DNA of 41,615 nt from Pseudomonadota bacterium (GCA_021847995.1 JAJZNE010000027.1:1-41615); one strand, 5' to 3'. Shown: positions 8,152-16,940, numbered from the stretch's first letter. Made by a program: numbers and translations. Notes: generated from the sequence alone by a model not told the origin.

Positions 8152-8188
8152 TGACCAGGAAACTGCCGCGATGAAGTTTCCTTGTCAA
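8140..8188. promoter_or_regulatory. Candidate MarR operator with three half-sites and -35 box
   Basis: AGTTTCCTT occurs at 8140-8148 and 8175-8183, and its inverse CAGGAAACT at 8156-8164. The outer pair gives a longer inverted repeat: TTGACCAGGAAACT (8151-8164) against AGTTTCCTTGTCAA (8175-8188), matching at 13 of 14 positions. On the minus strand 8183-8188 reads TTGACA, a good -35 hexamer, so a bound dimer would cover the promoter and the start codon of the MarR gene. Confidence 0.65.
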
Positions 8189-8292
8189 CCATATCCTGCG
8201 TCGCTGTTGTCCGCAAGATGCCGCCCTGTCCGGACGCCAGGGACGGGCGTGGCGGGCAAAATTGCCGATCGGCGTTCGCATCGTCCCCCGCC

Positions 8293-8317
8293 CCGATCGC
8301 CCGCGGCGGGTGATCGG
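8293..8317 (-). terminator. Hairpin downstream of ndk, weak terminator candidate
   Basis: CCGATCGCCCG and CGGGTGATCGG pair over 11 positions (one G-T pair) with a 3-base loop, 12 bases past the ndk stop codon. No T-run follows on the minus strand, so efficiency is doubtful. Confidence 0.35.
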
Positions 8318-8328
8318 CGGGCGCCGGC

Positions 8329-8751
<423 letters not shown>

Positions 8752-8784
8752 GGACCGGCTCCTTCGCGGATGTGGGGCGGCGGT

Positions 8785-9558
8785 TTAGGGCAAGCCCGGT
8801 GCTGCGCCAAGCCCCTGCCCCGCGTCCCCGGCGGGCGGCAGCGGCGGGGCCGTCACCGGGGCGCCGAGCAGCCAGCCCTGCACCAGCTCCACCCCCTCCC
8901 GCTGCATCGCCCAGAGCTGCGGCAGCGTCTCGATCTGGGTCGCGATCACGCGCGCCCCCACCGCCTCCGCCAGGCGCAGCAGCTCGCCGAGCAGCCGCCG
9001 CCCGCGCGCGCCCGCGATCGCCGCGCGCACCACGCCGCCGGACAGCTTCAGCGCATCGAACCGCGCCGCCTGCGCAAGCGCGAGCGAGGCCGCACCGCCG
9101 TCCACCGCATCCAGCGCCACCCGCACGCCGCAGGCCCGCAGCTCCGTCACCGCGGCGGCGACCGCGGCGAGGTCATCGACCGTCTCCGTCCGCACCAGTT
9201 CGAGCGCGCCGGCGCCGACATCGAGCACGATGCGGACGAAATCACGCTGCTGCAAGGACCGCGCGCAGACATTGACCGAAACCAGCCCCGGCAGCGTGCG
9301 CGCGGCGTGCAGCACCGCGCGGTCGAGCGCCGGGCCGAGACCGGCCGCCTCGGCCGCCGCGACGAAGGCGCGCGGCGACAGGCCGTCGGACGCGGGCGGG
9401 CGCAGCAGCGCCTCCATGTGATCCGGCGCGCGGCTCAAGGTGCTGCACACCGGCTGCACGGCAAGCCCGAATCTGCCTTCGGCGATCACCGGCGCGATCG
9501 CCTCGCCCGGCGCGCGGGCACCGGCGGCGGCGGCGGGGCGGCGCAGGGTGTAGGGCAT
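8785..9558 (-). CDS. Degenerate EAL-domain protein
   Basis: 257 aa, essentially a lone EAL domain with no sensory part. EAL proteins hydrolyse or bind c-di-GMP. The EAL signature is kept (E49-A50-L51 in MEALLRP), as are the Asn in SVNVCAR (N96), Lys171 in DALKLSG, the QGWLLGAP loop and the AVQP segment. However, the metal-binding DDFG motif is replaced (VALDAVDGG, D150-A151), the Asp after the conserved Lys is Ser, and the usual EGVET is TQIET. It is therefore probably inactive as a phosphodiesterase and may act as a c-di-GMP or protein-binding module. On the minus strand TATATT lies just upstream of the ATG, so a leaderless transcript is possible beside read-through from dnaE2. Confidence 0.85.
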   Translation of the reverse strand: MPYTLRRPAAAAGARAPGEAIAPVIAEGRFGLAVQPVCSTLSRAPDHMEALLRPPASDGLSPRAFVAAAEAAGLGPALDRAVLHAARTLPGLVSVNVCARSLQQRDFVRIVLDVGAGALELVRTETVDDLAAVAAAVTELRACGVRVALDAVDGGAASLALAQAARFDALKLSGGVVRAAIAGARGRRLLGELLRLAEAVGARVIATQIETLPQLWAMQREGVELVQGWLLGAPVTAPPLPPAGDAGQGLGAAPGLP

Positions 9559-9586
9559 GACAGGGAATATACGCCCGCAACGGCAA

Positions 9587-12500
9587 TCAACGGAAGTCGC
9601 GCGACGGCGGCAGCTTCGGACGTGCCACCTCGTCGGCCCGCGCCAGCGGCGCGGCGATCCCCGGCGCATCGAGCCGGCGCAGCGCCGCCGAGCGGTCTTC
9701 CAGCCGTGTCGCGATGACGTGCACGATGCCTTCCGGCGTGCGCTGCACGCTGCCGTGGACCACGAGCAGCGTGCTGCCCAGCAGGGCCAGCCGGTCATGC
9801 TCGGCGACCGTGGCCCAGACGACGATGTTGGCGATGCCGCTTTCATCCTCGATGGTCACGAACACCACGCCGGCGGCGGTGCCGGGCCGCTGGCGCACCA
9901 GCACCACGCCGGCCACCGCGACCCGTGCGCCGTCGCGCGCCCCGGTCGCCTCGGCACAGCTCAGGATGCCCTCGCCCGCCAGGGCGGCGCGCAGGAAGCG
10001 CAGCGGATGGGCTTTCAGCGACAGGCCGGTCGCCTGATAGTCCGCCACCACCTGCGCGGCACGGGTCATCGCCGGCAGCACCGCCCGGTCGGCGGGCGGA
10101 TCGAGCGCGGCGAACAGCGGCAGCGGCGGCGCGTCCGCAAGGCCGCGCACGCGCCACAGCGCCGCCCGCCGATCGAGACCGAGGCTGCGCAGGGCATCCG
10201 CCTCCGCCAGCAGCAGCAGCGCCGCGCGCGGCAGCGTGCGGGCGAGGGAGGCGATGTCGGGGTGGCGCACCGGCAGCATCCGTGCCCACTCGGCGCGGAA
10301 ACCGCCGATCAGGCGCAGGCCGAGACGCAGCGCCGGCCCATCCTCCGTCGCCTCCAGCGTGCAGTCCCAGCCACTGGCGCTCACCTCGATCGCGCGCACG
10401 ACGACACCGTGGGCGCGGGCGTCGCGCACGATCTGTGCCGGCGCATAGAAGCCCATCGGCTGGGAATTGAGCAGGGCGCAGGCGAACGCCGCCGGATGGT
10501 GGCATTTGAGCCACGCCGAGGCATAGACCAGCAGCGCGAAGGAGGCCGCATGGCTCTCGGGGAAACCGTATGTCCCGAATCCCTCGATCTGGCGGAAGCA
10601 GCGCTCGGCGAAGTCGCGGGCATAGCCGCGCGCGGTCATGCCATCGACCATTTTCGCAAAGAAGCGGTGGATGGTACCGACATGGCGGAACGTTGCCATG
10701 GCGCGGCGCAGGGCGTTCGCCTCCGCCGGCGTGAAGCGCGCCGCCTCGATCGCGATGCGCATGGCCTGTTCCTGGAACAGCGGCACGCCGAGCGTGCGGC
10801 CGAGCACGCGCGCGAGTTCGTCGGGCGGTCCGTGCTCCGGCGCCGGCGAGGGGAAATGCACCGCCTCCAGCCCCTGCCGGCGGCGCAGATAGGGATGCAC
10901 CATGTCGCCCTGGATCGGACCGGGGCGGACGATCGCGACCTCGATCACCAGGTCGTAGAACCGCGCCGGTTTGAGGCGCGGCAGCATGTTCATCTGCGCC
11001 CGGCTTTCGACCTGGAAGACACCGAGGCTGTCGCCCCGTTGCAGCATGCGCCACACCGCCGGATCGTCGCGCGGAATGTCGGCCAGATCGTCGATGGGAA
11101 AGCCGCGCCGGCGCAGCAGAGCGAAGCACTTGCGGATGCAGGTCAGCATGCCGAGGGCCAGCACATCGACCTTCATGATGCCGAGCGCGTCGATATCGTC
11201 CTTGTCCCACTCGATGAAGAAGCGGCCGGGCATGGCGGCGGGGCCGACCGGCACGGTTTCGGTGAGCAGCCCGCGCGTCAGCACGAAGCCGCCGACATGC
11301 TGCGACAGGTGGCGCGGAAACCCGACCAGCTCGCGTGCCAGGGCGAGCGTGCGGGCGAGCAGCCGGTCGGCGGGATCGAAGCCGATCTCGCGCAGCCGCT
11401 CATCGGGCCACAGCGTTTCCCCGGCGGCCCAGCTCTGCGCCGCCAGCGCCGCCGTCGCATCCGCCGGCAGGCCCATGACCTTGCCGATCTCGCGGATCGC
11501 CAGCTTCGGGCGATAATGGATCACCGCCGCGGCGATCCCGGCCCGGTCATGGCCGTAGCGGCGATAGATGTACTGAATCACCTCCTCACGCCGCTCATGC
11601 TCGAAATCCACATCGATGTCGGGCGGCTCGCGCCGTTCGGCGGAGACGAAGCGCTCGAACAGAAGGTCGATCTCGGCGGGATCGACGGCGGTGATGCCGA
11701 GGCAGTAGCAGACGGCGGAATTCGCCGCCGAGCCGCGGCCCTGGCACAGAATCCCCGCCCCGCGCGCGAACCGCACGATGTCATGGACGGTGAGGAAATA
11801 GCGCGCGTAGCCGAGTTCGGCGATCAGCGCGAGTTCCTTCGCGATCGTCGCGCACACCGCCGCGGGCACGCCGGCGGGATAGCGCCGCGCCGCGCCCTGC
11901 CACGCAAGCGCCGCCAGATGGGCGTCCGGCGTGGTGCCCGCGGGCACCGGCTCATCCGGATACTCATAGGCGAGATCGTCGAGCGAGAAGCGGCAGGCGG
12001 CGACGATGTCGAGCGTGCGCGAAAGTGCCGCCGGATGGTCGCGGAACAGCCGCGCCATCTCGGCCGGCCCTTTCAGATGACGCTCGGCATTGGCCAGCAG
12101 CGCATGGCCCGCCGCCGCGACGGTGGTGCCGAGGCGGATCGCCGTCATCGCGTCATGCAGCGGCCGGCGGTCCGGCACATGATAGAGTGGCTCGTTGACG
12201 GCGACGAAGCCGGCATCGATGGCGGCGAGCGCGCGCAGCCGCGGCCCGTCCAGCGCATCGCGCCGCAGCGCCGCCGCGAGAGCAAGCCGGCCCCCCAGCG
12301 CCGCCCGCAAGCCGGCGAAGGCACGCGCAAAGGCGGCATCGGGCCGCTCCGGCGGCAGCGCCAGCAGGATCAGCCCGGCCGCCTGATCGAGCAGATCGCC
12401 GCGGTCGAGCAAACACTCGCCCTTGCGCGCCCGCAGCTTGCCCTGGGTGAGCAGGCGGGTGAGCCGCCCCCAGGCGGCACGGTCCTCGGGATAGGCGATC

Positions 12501-12742
12501 AGGTCGGGGGTGCCGTCGCGGAACACGAGGCGGCTGCCGACGAGCAGACGCAGCCCGGCCTGCTTCGCCGCCTCATGCGCGCGGACCACGCCGGCGACGC
12601 TGTTGCGGTCGGCGAGGCCGAGGGCGGCGAGGCCGAGCGCGGCAGCCTGCGCCACCATCTCCTCCGGCCGGCTGGCGCCGCGCAGGAAGGAAAAGGCGGT
12701 GGCGGCGGCGAGTTCGGCGAATGGCGGTGGTGCCGATGGCAT
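9587..12742 (-). CDS. dnaE2: Error-prone DNA polymerase III alpha-like subunit (DnaE2/ImuC)
   Basis: 1051 aa from the ATG at 12742. DnaE2 is the catalytic subunit of the alphaproteobacterial SOS mutasome and performs translesion synthesis, normally with ImuA and ImuB. Seen: a PHP domain starting FAELAAATAFSFLRGASRPE with the family's degenerate metal site, the catalytic PDIDVDFEHERREEV block near residues 373-387, the third acidic block IDALGIMKVDVLALGML, helix-hairpin-helix and finger regions, and a C-terminal OB fold (VVLVRQRPGTAAGVVFVTIE). The start at 12763 was rejected because a LexA box occupies 12747-12761. imuA and imuB, usually adjacent, are absent; instead EAL and ndk genes follow. 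Confidence 0.95.
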   Translation of the reverse strand: MPSAPPPFAELAAATAFSFLRGASRPEEMVAQAAALGLAALGLADRNSVAGVVRAHEAAKQAGLRLLVGSRLVFRDGTPDLIAYPEDRAAWGRLTRLLTQGKLRARKGECLLDRGDLLDQAAGLILLALPPERPDAAFARAFAGLRAALGGRLALAAALRRDALDGPRLRALAAIDAGFVAVNEPLYHVPDRRPLHDAMTAIRLGTTVAAAGHALLANAERHLKGPAEMARLFRDHPAALSRTLDIVAACRFSLDDLAYEYPDEPVPAGTTPDAHLAALAWQGAARRYPAGVPAAVCATIAKELALIAELGYARYFLTVHDIVRFARGAGILCQGRGSAANSAVCYCLGITAVDPAEIDLLFERFVSAERREPPDIDVDFEHERREEVIQYIYRRYGHDRAGIAAAVIHYRPKLAIREIGKVMGLPADATAALAAQSWAAGETLWPDERLREIGFDPADRLLARTLALARELVGFPRHLSQHVGGFVLTRGLLTETVPVGPAAMPGRFFIEWDKDDIDALGIMKVDVLALGMLTCIRKCFALLRRRGFPIDDLADIPRDDPAVWRMLQRGDSLGVFQVESRAQMNMLPRLKPARFYDLVIEVAIVRPGPIQGDMVHPYLRRRQGLEAVHFPSPAPEHGPPDELARVLGRTLGVPLFQEQAMRIAIEAARFTPAEANALRRAMATFRHVGTIHRFFAKMVDGMTARGYARDFAERCFRQIEGFGTYGFPESHAASFALLVYASAWLKCHHPAAFACALLNSQPMGFYAPAQIVRDARAHGVVVRAIEVSASGWDCTLEATEDGPALRLGLRLIGGFRAEWARMLPVRHPDIASLARTLPRAALLLLAEADALRSLGLDRRAALWRVRGLADAPPLPLFAALDPPADRAVLPAMTRAAQVVADYQATGLSLKAHPLRFLRAALAGEGILSCAEATGARDGARVAVAGVVLVRQRPGTAAGVVFVTIEDESGIANIVVWATVAEHDRLALLGSTLLVVHGSVQRTPEGIVHVIATRLEDRSAALRRLDAPGIAAPLARADEVARPKLPPSRDFR

Positions 12743-12746
12743 GCCG

Positions 12747-12761
12747 GAACGTATGATGAAC
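12747..12761 (-). promoter_or_regulatory. LexA (SOS) box of dnaE2
   Basis: The minus strand reads GTTC-ATCATAC-GTTC, an exact match to the alphaproteobacterial LexA operator GTTC-N7-GTTC. It ends four bases before the dnaE2 ATG and overlaps the proposed -10 hexamer, so LexA would block RNA polymerase directly. Confidence 0.88.
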
Positions 12762-12776
12762 AAACGCCCGCCGCAA
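12748..12776 (-). promoter_or_regulatory. Candidate dnaE2 promoter
   Basis: On the minus strand TTGCGG (12771-12776) and TACGTT (12748-12753) are separated by 17 bp. The expected transcription start falls at or next to the ATG at 12742, which implies a leaderless or nearly leaderless mRNA. The -10 match is modest; the main support is its position relative to the LexA box. Confidence 0.45.
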
Positions 12777-12835
12777 GGCAGCCCCGGCGACCGGCCATGG
12801 CCGGCCGGAAAATTCGGCCATCTTGCAGGATCGCA

Positions 12836-12864
12836 TCGACTAATCGCCCAGCTTGCGCTAACAT
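12836..12864 (+). promoter_or_regulatory. Candidate promoter of the diguanylate cyclase gene
   Basis: TCGACT (12836-12841) and TAACAT (12859-12864) are 17 bp apart, about 65 bp before the ATG at 12931. The match to sigma-70 hexamers is moderate and no operator is evident. Confidence 0.3.
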
Positions 12865-12930
12865 GACCCCCTGGCGAGATGGTTTCTAAATCGACACATA
12901 CACGACGCGAACCTCGGCGGGCATGACGGG

Positions 12931-14979
12931 ATGACGCGAAGGAAGCCCCGGCTGCACGGTCTCCTGCACGGTCTCCTGCGCGGGCTGGGCGGGCGTATCG
13001 CCCTGATGTGCCTGCTGGCCGCCGCGCCGATGCTGGTGCTGCTGCTGGCCGCCGCCGCGATCGAGCGGCGCGAGGCGGTGCAGGCGGCAGAGGCCCGGGC
13101 GCTCGACCTCGCGCGCCTGGGCAGCGAGCAGCAGCGCGAGATGGTGGCCGAAATCGCCAATGTGCTGCGCCTGCTGGCCGCCGGGTCGAGCCTGCGCAGC
13201 GCAGGGACGGCAGAATGCAACACCGCCCTCGATCTCACCGTCAAGGGCGATCCGCGTCTGGTGAGCCTCGACGTGGTGGGGCACGACGGGGCAGTTCTGT
13301 GCAGCAGTTGGACCGACCGGAACCTGCCCAATATCGGCGACCGGCCGCATGTCCGGCAGGCACTGCATGCCGCCCCCGGCGATCCGCCGGCGACCGCGAT
13401 GATCATCAGCCGGATCACCGGGCGGCCGATCCTTGTCGAAGGGCTGCCGCTTCCCCCCGACCAGCCGGAGGCGCCCCCGCCCGGCGCCGTCGTCGCCTCA
13501 CTCAATATGAACTGGCTGTCACGGCTGGCGGCGCGCATCACCGGCCCGGTGCGCCACGTCGCCATGGTGATCGACCCGGCGAGCGGCGTCATGCTGGGCA
13601 GCAGCGCGGCATGGGTCGCCCCGGTGATGGCGACGCGCGATCCGCGCTTCACCGCGGCCTTTGCCCGGTTCCCGGACGGCGGTGTGTTCACCGCCGGGGA
13701 CGGCGACGGCACGCCGATGATCTTCGGCTTCGCCCCGATCGCAACCGATGACGGCGCGCTGATGCTCGCCGTGGGGCTGGCGCGCGCCGACGTGCTGGCC
13801 CAGGCCAACGCGCGCATCTGGTTCGGCGCAGCACTGGCGCTGGTCGCCCTGCTGGCGGCGATCGCGCTCGCCTGGGCGGGTGCACGCACGCTGGTGCTGC
13901 GGCCGATCGATGCCCTCGCCGCCGCCGCCGACCGTTTCGGCACCGGCGATCTGGCCGCGCGCGTGCCGACCGCGACCGGCATCACCGAGCTGCTCGCCCT
14001 CGCCCGCGCCTTCAACCGCATGGCGGAGCGGCTGGAAACGCGCACCGGCGAACTGGCGGCGACCCAGGCGGAACTCGCCGTGAGCGAGGCGCATCACCGC
14101 CTGCTCGCCGACAGCGCAACCGACATGATCACCCTGTTCGGCCCCGATTTCCGCCGCCGCTACGTCTCCACCGCCTGCCGCGACCTGCTCGGCTATGCGC
14201 AGGAGGAACTGGTCGGGAACCAACCGGGCGGCATCGTGCATCCGGACGACTGGCTGCTGCTGGATGCCACGCTGAACGCGCCGCTGAAGGCGGGGCAGGA
14301 AACGGCGCGCGGCATCTATCGCGCGCTGCGCAAGGACGGCCGGTGCATCTGGCTCGAATCGAGCGGAAGACGGCTGGCCGATGGCAGCGGGTTTGTCGTT
14401 GTCACGCGCGATATCTCCGAACGCAAGGCGTTCGAGGAGCAGCTTGAGGCGGCGAATCGGCGGCTTGAGGAACTGGCCGGCCAGGATCCGCTGACCGGCC
14501 TCGCCAACCGCCGGCGGTTCGACGAGATCCTCGCCGCCGAGCATCGCCGCGCGCGGCGACTCGCCCTCTGGCTCTCGGTCGCGATCATCGATGCCGACTG
14601 CTTCAAGGCCTTCAACGACCGCTATGGCCACCCCGCCGGCGATACCTGCCTGCAGGCCGTGGCCGGCGCGATCGAGGGCGCGCTGCACCGTCCCGGCGAC
14701 CTTGCCGCCCGCCTGGGCGGGGAGGAGTTCATCGTCCTGCTGCCCGATACCGACGTCCCGGGCGCGGCGCGGATCGCGCACCGAATCCGCAGGGCGGTGC
14801 GCGACCTTGGCATCGTGCATGCGGGAAGCGAGGTGGGGATCGTCACGGTCAGCCTCGGCGTCGCGTCCACCGCCCCGGACGACGGCAGCGAACCCCCGGC
14901 GCTGATCGCGGCGGCGGACCGCGCCCTCTATGCCGCCAAGCGTAGCGGGCGCGACGCAGTGCGGGTGGGATCGCTGTAG
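12931..14979 (+). CDS. Membrane-bound sensor diguanylate cyclase (periplasmic sensor-HAMP-PAS-GGDEF)
   Basis: 682 aa. It should make c-di-GMP from two GTP in response to a periplasmic signal. Layout: transmembrane helix at about 22-43, a periplasmic Cache-like sensor region to about 290 (with LNMNWLSRL), a second helix near 292-314 (FGAALALVALLAAIALAWAG), a HAMP linker (RPIDALAAAADRFGTGDLAA), a PAS domain at about 390-500 (DMITLFGPDFRRRYVS, closing with VVVTRDISERKA), and a GGDEF domain from about 513. The active loop is GGEEF at 596-600 and the product-inhibition I-site RPGD lies at 587-590, so it is predicted active and feedback controlled. A 12-base direct repeat encodes LHGLLHGLLRG near the N-terminus. 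It diverges from dnaE2. Confidence 0.95.
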   Translation: MTRRKPRLHGLLHGLLRGLGGRIALMCLLAAAPMLVLLLAAAAIERREAVQAAEARALDLARLGSEQQREMVAEIANVLRLLAAGSSLRSAGTAECNTALDLTVKGDPRLVSLDVVGHDGAVLCSSWTDRNLPNIGDRPHVRQALHAAPGDPPATAMIISRITGRPILVEGLPLPPDQPEAPPPGAVVASLNMNWLSRLAARITGPVRHVAMVIDPASGVMLGSSAAWVAPVMATRDPRFTAAFARFPDGGVFTAGDGDGTPMIFGFAPIATDDGALMLAVGLARADVLAQANARIWFGAALALVALLAAIALAWAGARTLVLRPIDALAAAADRFGTGDLAARVPTATGITELLALARAFNRMAERLETRTGELAATQAELAVSEAHHRLLADSATDMITLFGPDFRRRYVSTACRDLLGYAQEELVGNQPGGIVHPDDWLLLDATLNAPLKAGQETARGIYRALRKDGRCIWLESSGRRLADGSGFVVVTRDISERKAFEEQLEAANRRLEELAGQDPLTGLANRRRFDEILAAEHRRARRLALWLSVAIIDADCFKAFNDRYGHPAGDTCLQAVAGAIEGALHRPGDLAARLGGEEFIVLLPDTDVPGAARIAHRIRRAVRDLGIVHAGSEVGIVTVSLGVASTAPDDGSEPPALIAAADRALYAAKRSGRDAVRVGSL

Positions 14980-15003
14980 CGGCGCCTGCCAGGCTTGACC
15001 ATT

Positions 15004-15019
15004 CCATGTCATGAGATGG
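15004..15019. promoter_or_regulatory. Imperfect palindrome upstream of the first cytochrome c gene
   Basis: CCATGTCATGAGATGG is a 16-base near-palindrome (7 of 8 positions match between halves), 68 bp before the ATG at 15088. It has operator-like form, but no known regulator site was recognised. Confidence 0.3.
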
Positions 15020-15087
15020 ATCAAGGCGCGGTGTCAGCCACTATGCACCGTGCCGCGGGCCATGCCCGCAGAACGAAGGAGATACTC

Positions 15088-15453
15088 ATGTTTCGTATCC
15101 TGACCGCCGGCCTGATTCTGGCCGGCAGCGCAACCGCGGCCTTTGCCGCCGACCCCGCCGCCGGGGCAAAGATCTTCAAGTCGCAATGCTCGATCTGTCA
15201 TTCCCCGGTGGCCGGCAAGAACGGCGTCGGGCCGAGCCTGTTCGGCGTGGTCGGGCGGCAGGCGGGCAGCGAGCCGGGGTTCCATTACTCGGCCGACCAC
15301 AAGAAGCTCGGCATCACCTGGGACCAGGCGTCACTGGACAAGTACCTGACCAATCCGCGCGCCATGGTGCATGACACCACCATGTCGTATCCGGGCCTGA
15401 AGAACGAGGCCGAGCGTGCCGACCTGATCGCCTATCTCGCCACACTGCACTGA
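15088..15453 (+). CDS. Periplasmic monohaem cytochrome c (class I)
   Basis: 121 aa with a Sec signal peptide cleaved near AFA-AD at residue 20, leaving a ~101-residue cytochrome. Haem attachment is CSICH (C34, C37, H38) and the likely axial Met is M99 in HDTTMSYPG. GPSLFGVVGRQAG and ADLIAYLATLH are typical of small soluble class I cytochromes that shuttle electrons in the periplasm. The ATG at 15088 was chosen because AAGGAG is seven bases upstream and it starts the signal peptide. A strong terminator follows immediately, so it is probably its own unit. It is clearly paralogous to the cytochrome at 16941. Confidence 0.95.
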   Translation: MFRILTAGLILAGSATAAFAADPAAGAKIFKSQCSICHSPVAGKNGVGPSLFGVVGRQAGSEPGFHYSADHKKLGITWDQASLDKYLTNPRAMVHDTTMSYPGLKNEAERADLIAYLATLH

Positions 15454-15458
15454 CCATC

Positions 15459-15490
15459 GGTGGCCGGCGGCACGCCGCCGGCCACCCTTT
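15459..15490 (+). terminator. Rho-independent terminator of the first cytochrome c gene
   Basis: GGTGGCCGGCGG (15459-15470) and CCGCCGGCCACC (15475-15486) form a perfect 12-bp stem with a 4-base CACG loop, followed by CTTTT. It starts six bases after the stop codon. Confidence 0.85.
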
Positions 15491-15503
15491 TGATCCCGGT
15501 CAA
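15490..15503. promoter_or_regulatory. FNR/Anr-like box before the cytochrome-porin gene
   Basis: TTGATCCCGGTCAA matches the FNR/FixK-type consensus TTGAT-N4-ATCAA at 9 of 10 defined bases. It lies 58 bp before the ATG at 15562. If used as a class II site centred near -41.5, transcription would start near 15538, with AATTCT (15526-15531) as a weak -10. This would tie the downstream genes to low oxygen. The match alone does not prove binding. Confidence 0.55.
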
Positions 15504-15561
15504 TGTCCGGCTGTCCGGAGAATGAAATTCTTGTCAACGCAACAACGAGAGGTTCCTGACA

Positions 15562-16923
15562 ATGCGACGGGTTTCGTTGCGTGCGGCCGTAGTGTTGGCA
15601 ACGATCGGACTGCTTCTGTTCGCTGCCCGCCAGCCGGCCCACGCGATTCCGGCGTTTGCGCGGCAGACCGGCCAGCCATGCGTCTCCTGCCATATCGGCG
15701 CATTCGGGCCGCAACTGACGCCTTTCGGCATCGCCTTCAAGATGACGGGCTACACGCTGTCGGCCGGGGAGACGCCGTGGCCGTACATCCCGTTGTCGGC
15801 ATATGTTCTGCAATCCTTCAACAATACCGCCTCGCCGGTGCAGAAATATGCTTCACCGAATTTCGGCAACAACAACAACTACAACCTCGATCAGGTATCG
15901 TTCTTCCTCGCCGGCCGGCTGTCGGACTATGCCGGCGGGCTGGTACAGATCACCTATGGCGGTTCGGGCAGCACGGCGCTTGACGACAGCGACCTGCGGC
16001 TGACGCACCCGTTCGACGTTAAGGACCAGACGGTGCAGGTCGGCCTCGATTTCAATGACGGGCCGACGGTGCAGGATCCGTACAACACCCTGTACCATTA
16101 CGCCTATCCCTATGCCAACTCCGCCGTGGCCCCCGGCCCGACGGCGCTGCCGCTGGCGATCCAGGCGCTGTCACACAACGCGCTGGGCCTGACCAACTAT
16201 TACTGGATCAACCAGACATGGTATTTCGAGGCGGGCGGCTACAAATCATTGCAGACGACGTGGCAGCAGGCCCTCGGCAATACGACCTCACTGGGCTATA
16301 TCCAGGGGGCCGCGCCGTATGTGCGCATGGCATGGCAGAAGCAGTGGGGTCCGAATTTTCTGGAGCTTGGGGGCCTGTTCTTCTATGCAAACACTGTCGG
16401 CCAGGACGGGTTTGGACTTCCGGGCAGTAACAACTTTTACGACTACGGGATCGACGCCAACTACCAGTACACCAACGGCGACCACCTGTTCGCACTCGCC
16501 ACCAACTTCATCCAGCAGCAGGCCGACCTCAGCGGCACCGCCGCCGGCGGGCTGGCGGCCAACAAGGCGAACACGCTCAACCAGTTCCGCCTGATGGGCG
16601 ACTACTACTACCAGAACACCTATGGCGCGACCCTCGCCTTCAACGACACGTTCGGCACCCACGATGCGCTGCTCTACAGCCCCTCACCGGTGCTCGGCAG
16701 CGCCAATGGCAGCCCGAACAGCAAGGCCATCACCTTCGAACTCGACTGGGTGCCGTTCGGCAAATCGGCCGACAGCGGCTGGGCGCTGGAGAAGAACCTG
16801 AAGCTCGGCGTGCAGTACGTCGATTACCTGGAATTCAACGGTGGCACGCGGAACTACGACGGCTTCGGGCATAATGCCAGCGGCAACAACACGCTGTATG
16901 TCTATCTCTGGACGGCATGGTGA
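15562..16923 (+). CDS. Outer-membrane fused cytochrome-porin, Cyc2-like
   Basis: 453 aa. The signal peptide is cleaved near PAHA-IP (residue 28). The mature N-terminus has one haem site: PAFARQTGQPCVSCH (C40, C43, H44). The remaining ~400 residues look like a beta-barrel: alternating aromatic/hydrophobic strands, Asn/Gly/Ser-rich turns, many Tyr and Trp, and a terminal strand TLYVYLWTAW ending in an aromatic residue, as BAM substrates do. FARQTGxxCxxCH followed by a ~400-residue barrel is the architecture of Cyc2, the porin-embedded cytochrome of iron oxidisers. Family members also occur where no iron oxidation is known, so substrate and electron direction are open. A second cytochrome gene follows within 18 bp, so they are coupled. 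Confidence 0.8.
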   Translation: MRRVSLRAAVVLATIGLLLFAARQPAHAIPAFARQTGQPCVSCHIGAFGPQLTPFGIAFKMTGYTLSAGETPWPYIPLSAYVLQSFNNTASPVQKYASPNFGNNNNYNLDQVSFFLAGRLSDYAGGLVQITYGGSGSTALDDSDLRLTHPFDVKDQTVQVGLDFNDGPTVQDPYNTLYHYAYPYANSAVAPGPTALPLAIQALSHNALGLTNYYWINQTWYFEAGGYKSLQTTWQQALGNTTSLGYIQGAAPYVRMAWQKQWGPNFLELGGLFFYANTVGQDGFGLPGSNNFYDYGIDANYQYTNGDHLFALATNFIQQQADLSGTAAGGLAANKANTLNQFRLMGDYYYQNTYGATLAFNDTFGTHDALLYSPSPVLGSANGSPNSKAITFELDWVPFGKSADSGWALEKNLKLGVQYVDYLEFNGGTRNYDGFGHNASGNNTLYVYLWTAW

Positions 16924-16940
16924 TGGAGGGGATGGCCAAC

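Noticed and set aside
12791-12804. 14-base perfect palindrome CCGGCCATGGCCGG between dnaE2 and the cyclase gene
   Set aside because: GC-only palindromes of this size are frequent in such DNA, and it does not align with either promoter.
9557-12889. Plus-strand open frame of about 1100 codons opposite dnaE2
   Set aside because: It is a GC-driven antisense shadow: Arg/Gly/His/Gln-rich, no motif, and dnaE2 on the other strand is fully conserved.
12955-12980. Short tandem repeat (12 bases, two copies plus part of a third) at the start of the cyclase gene
   Set aside because: It encodes LHGLLHGLLRG in frame, is too short to call a functional repeat, and may be ordinary coding sequence.
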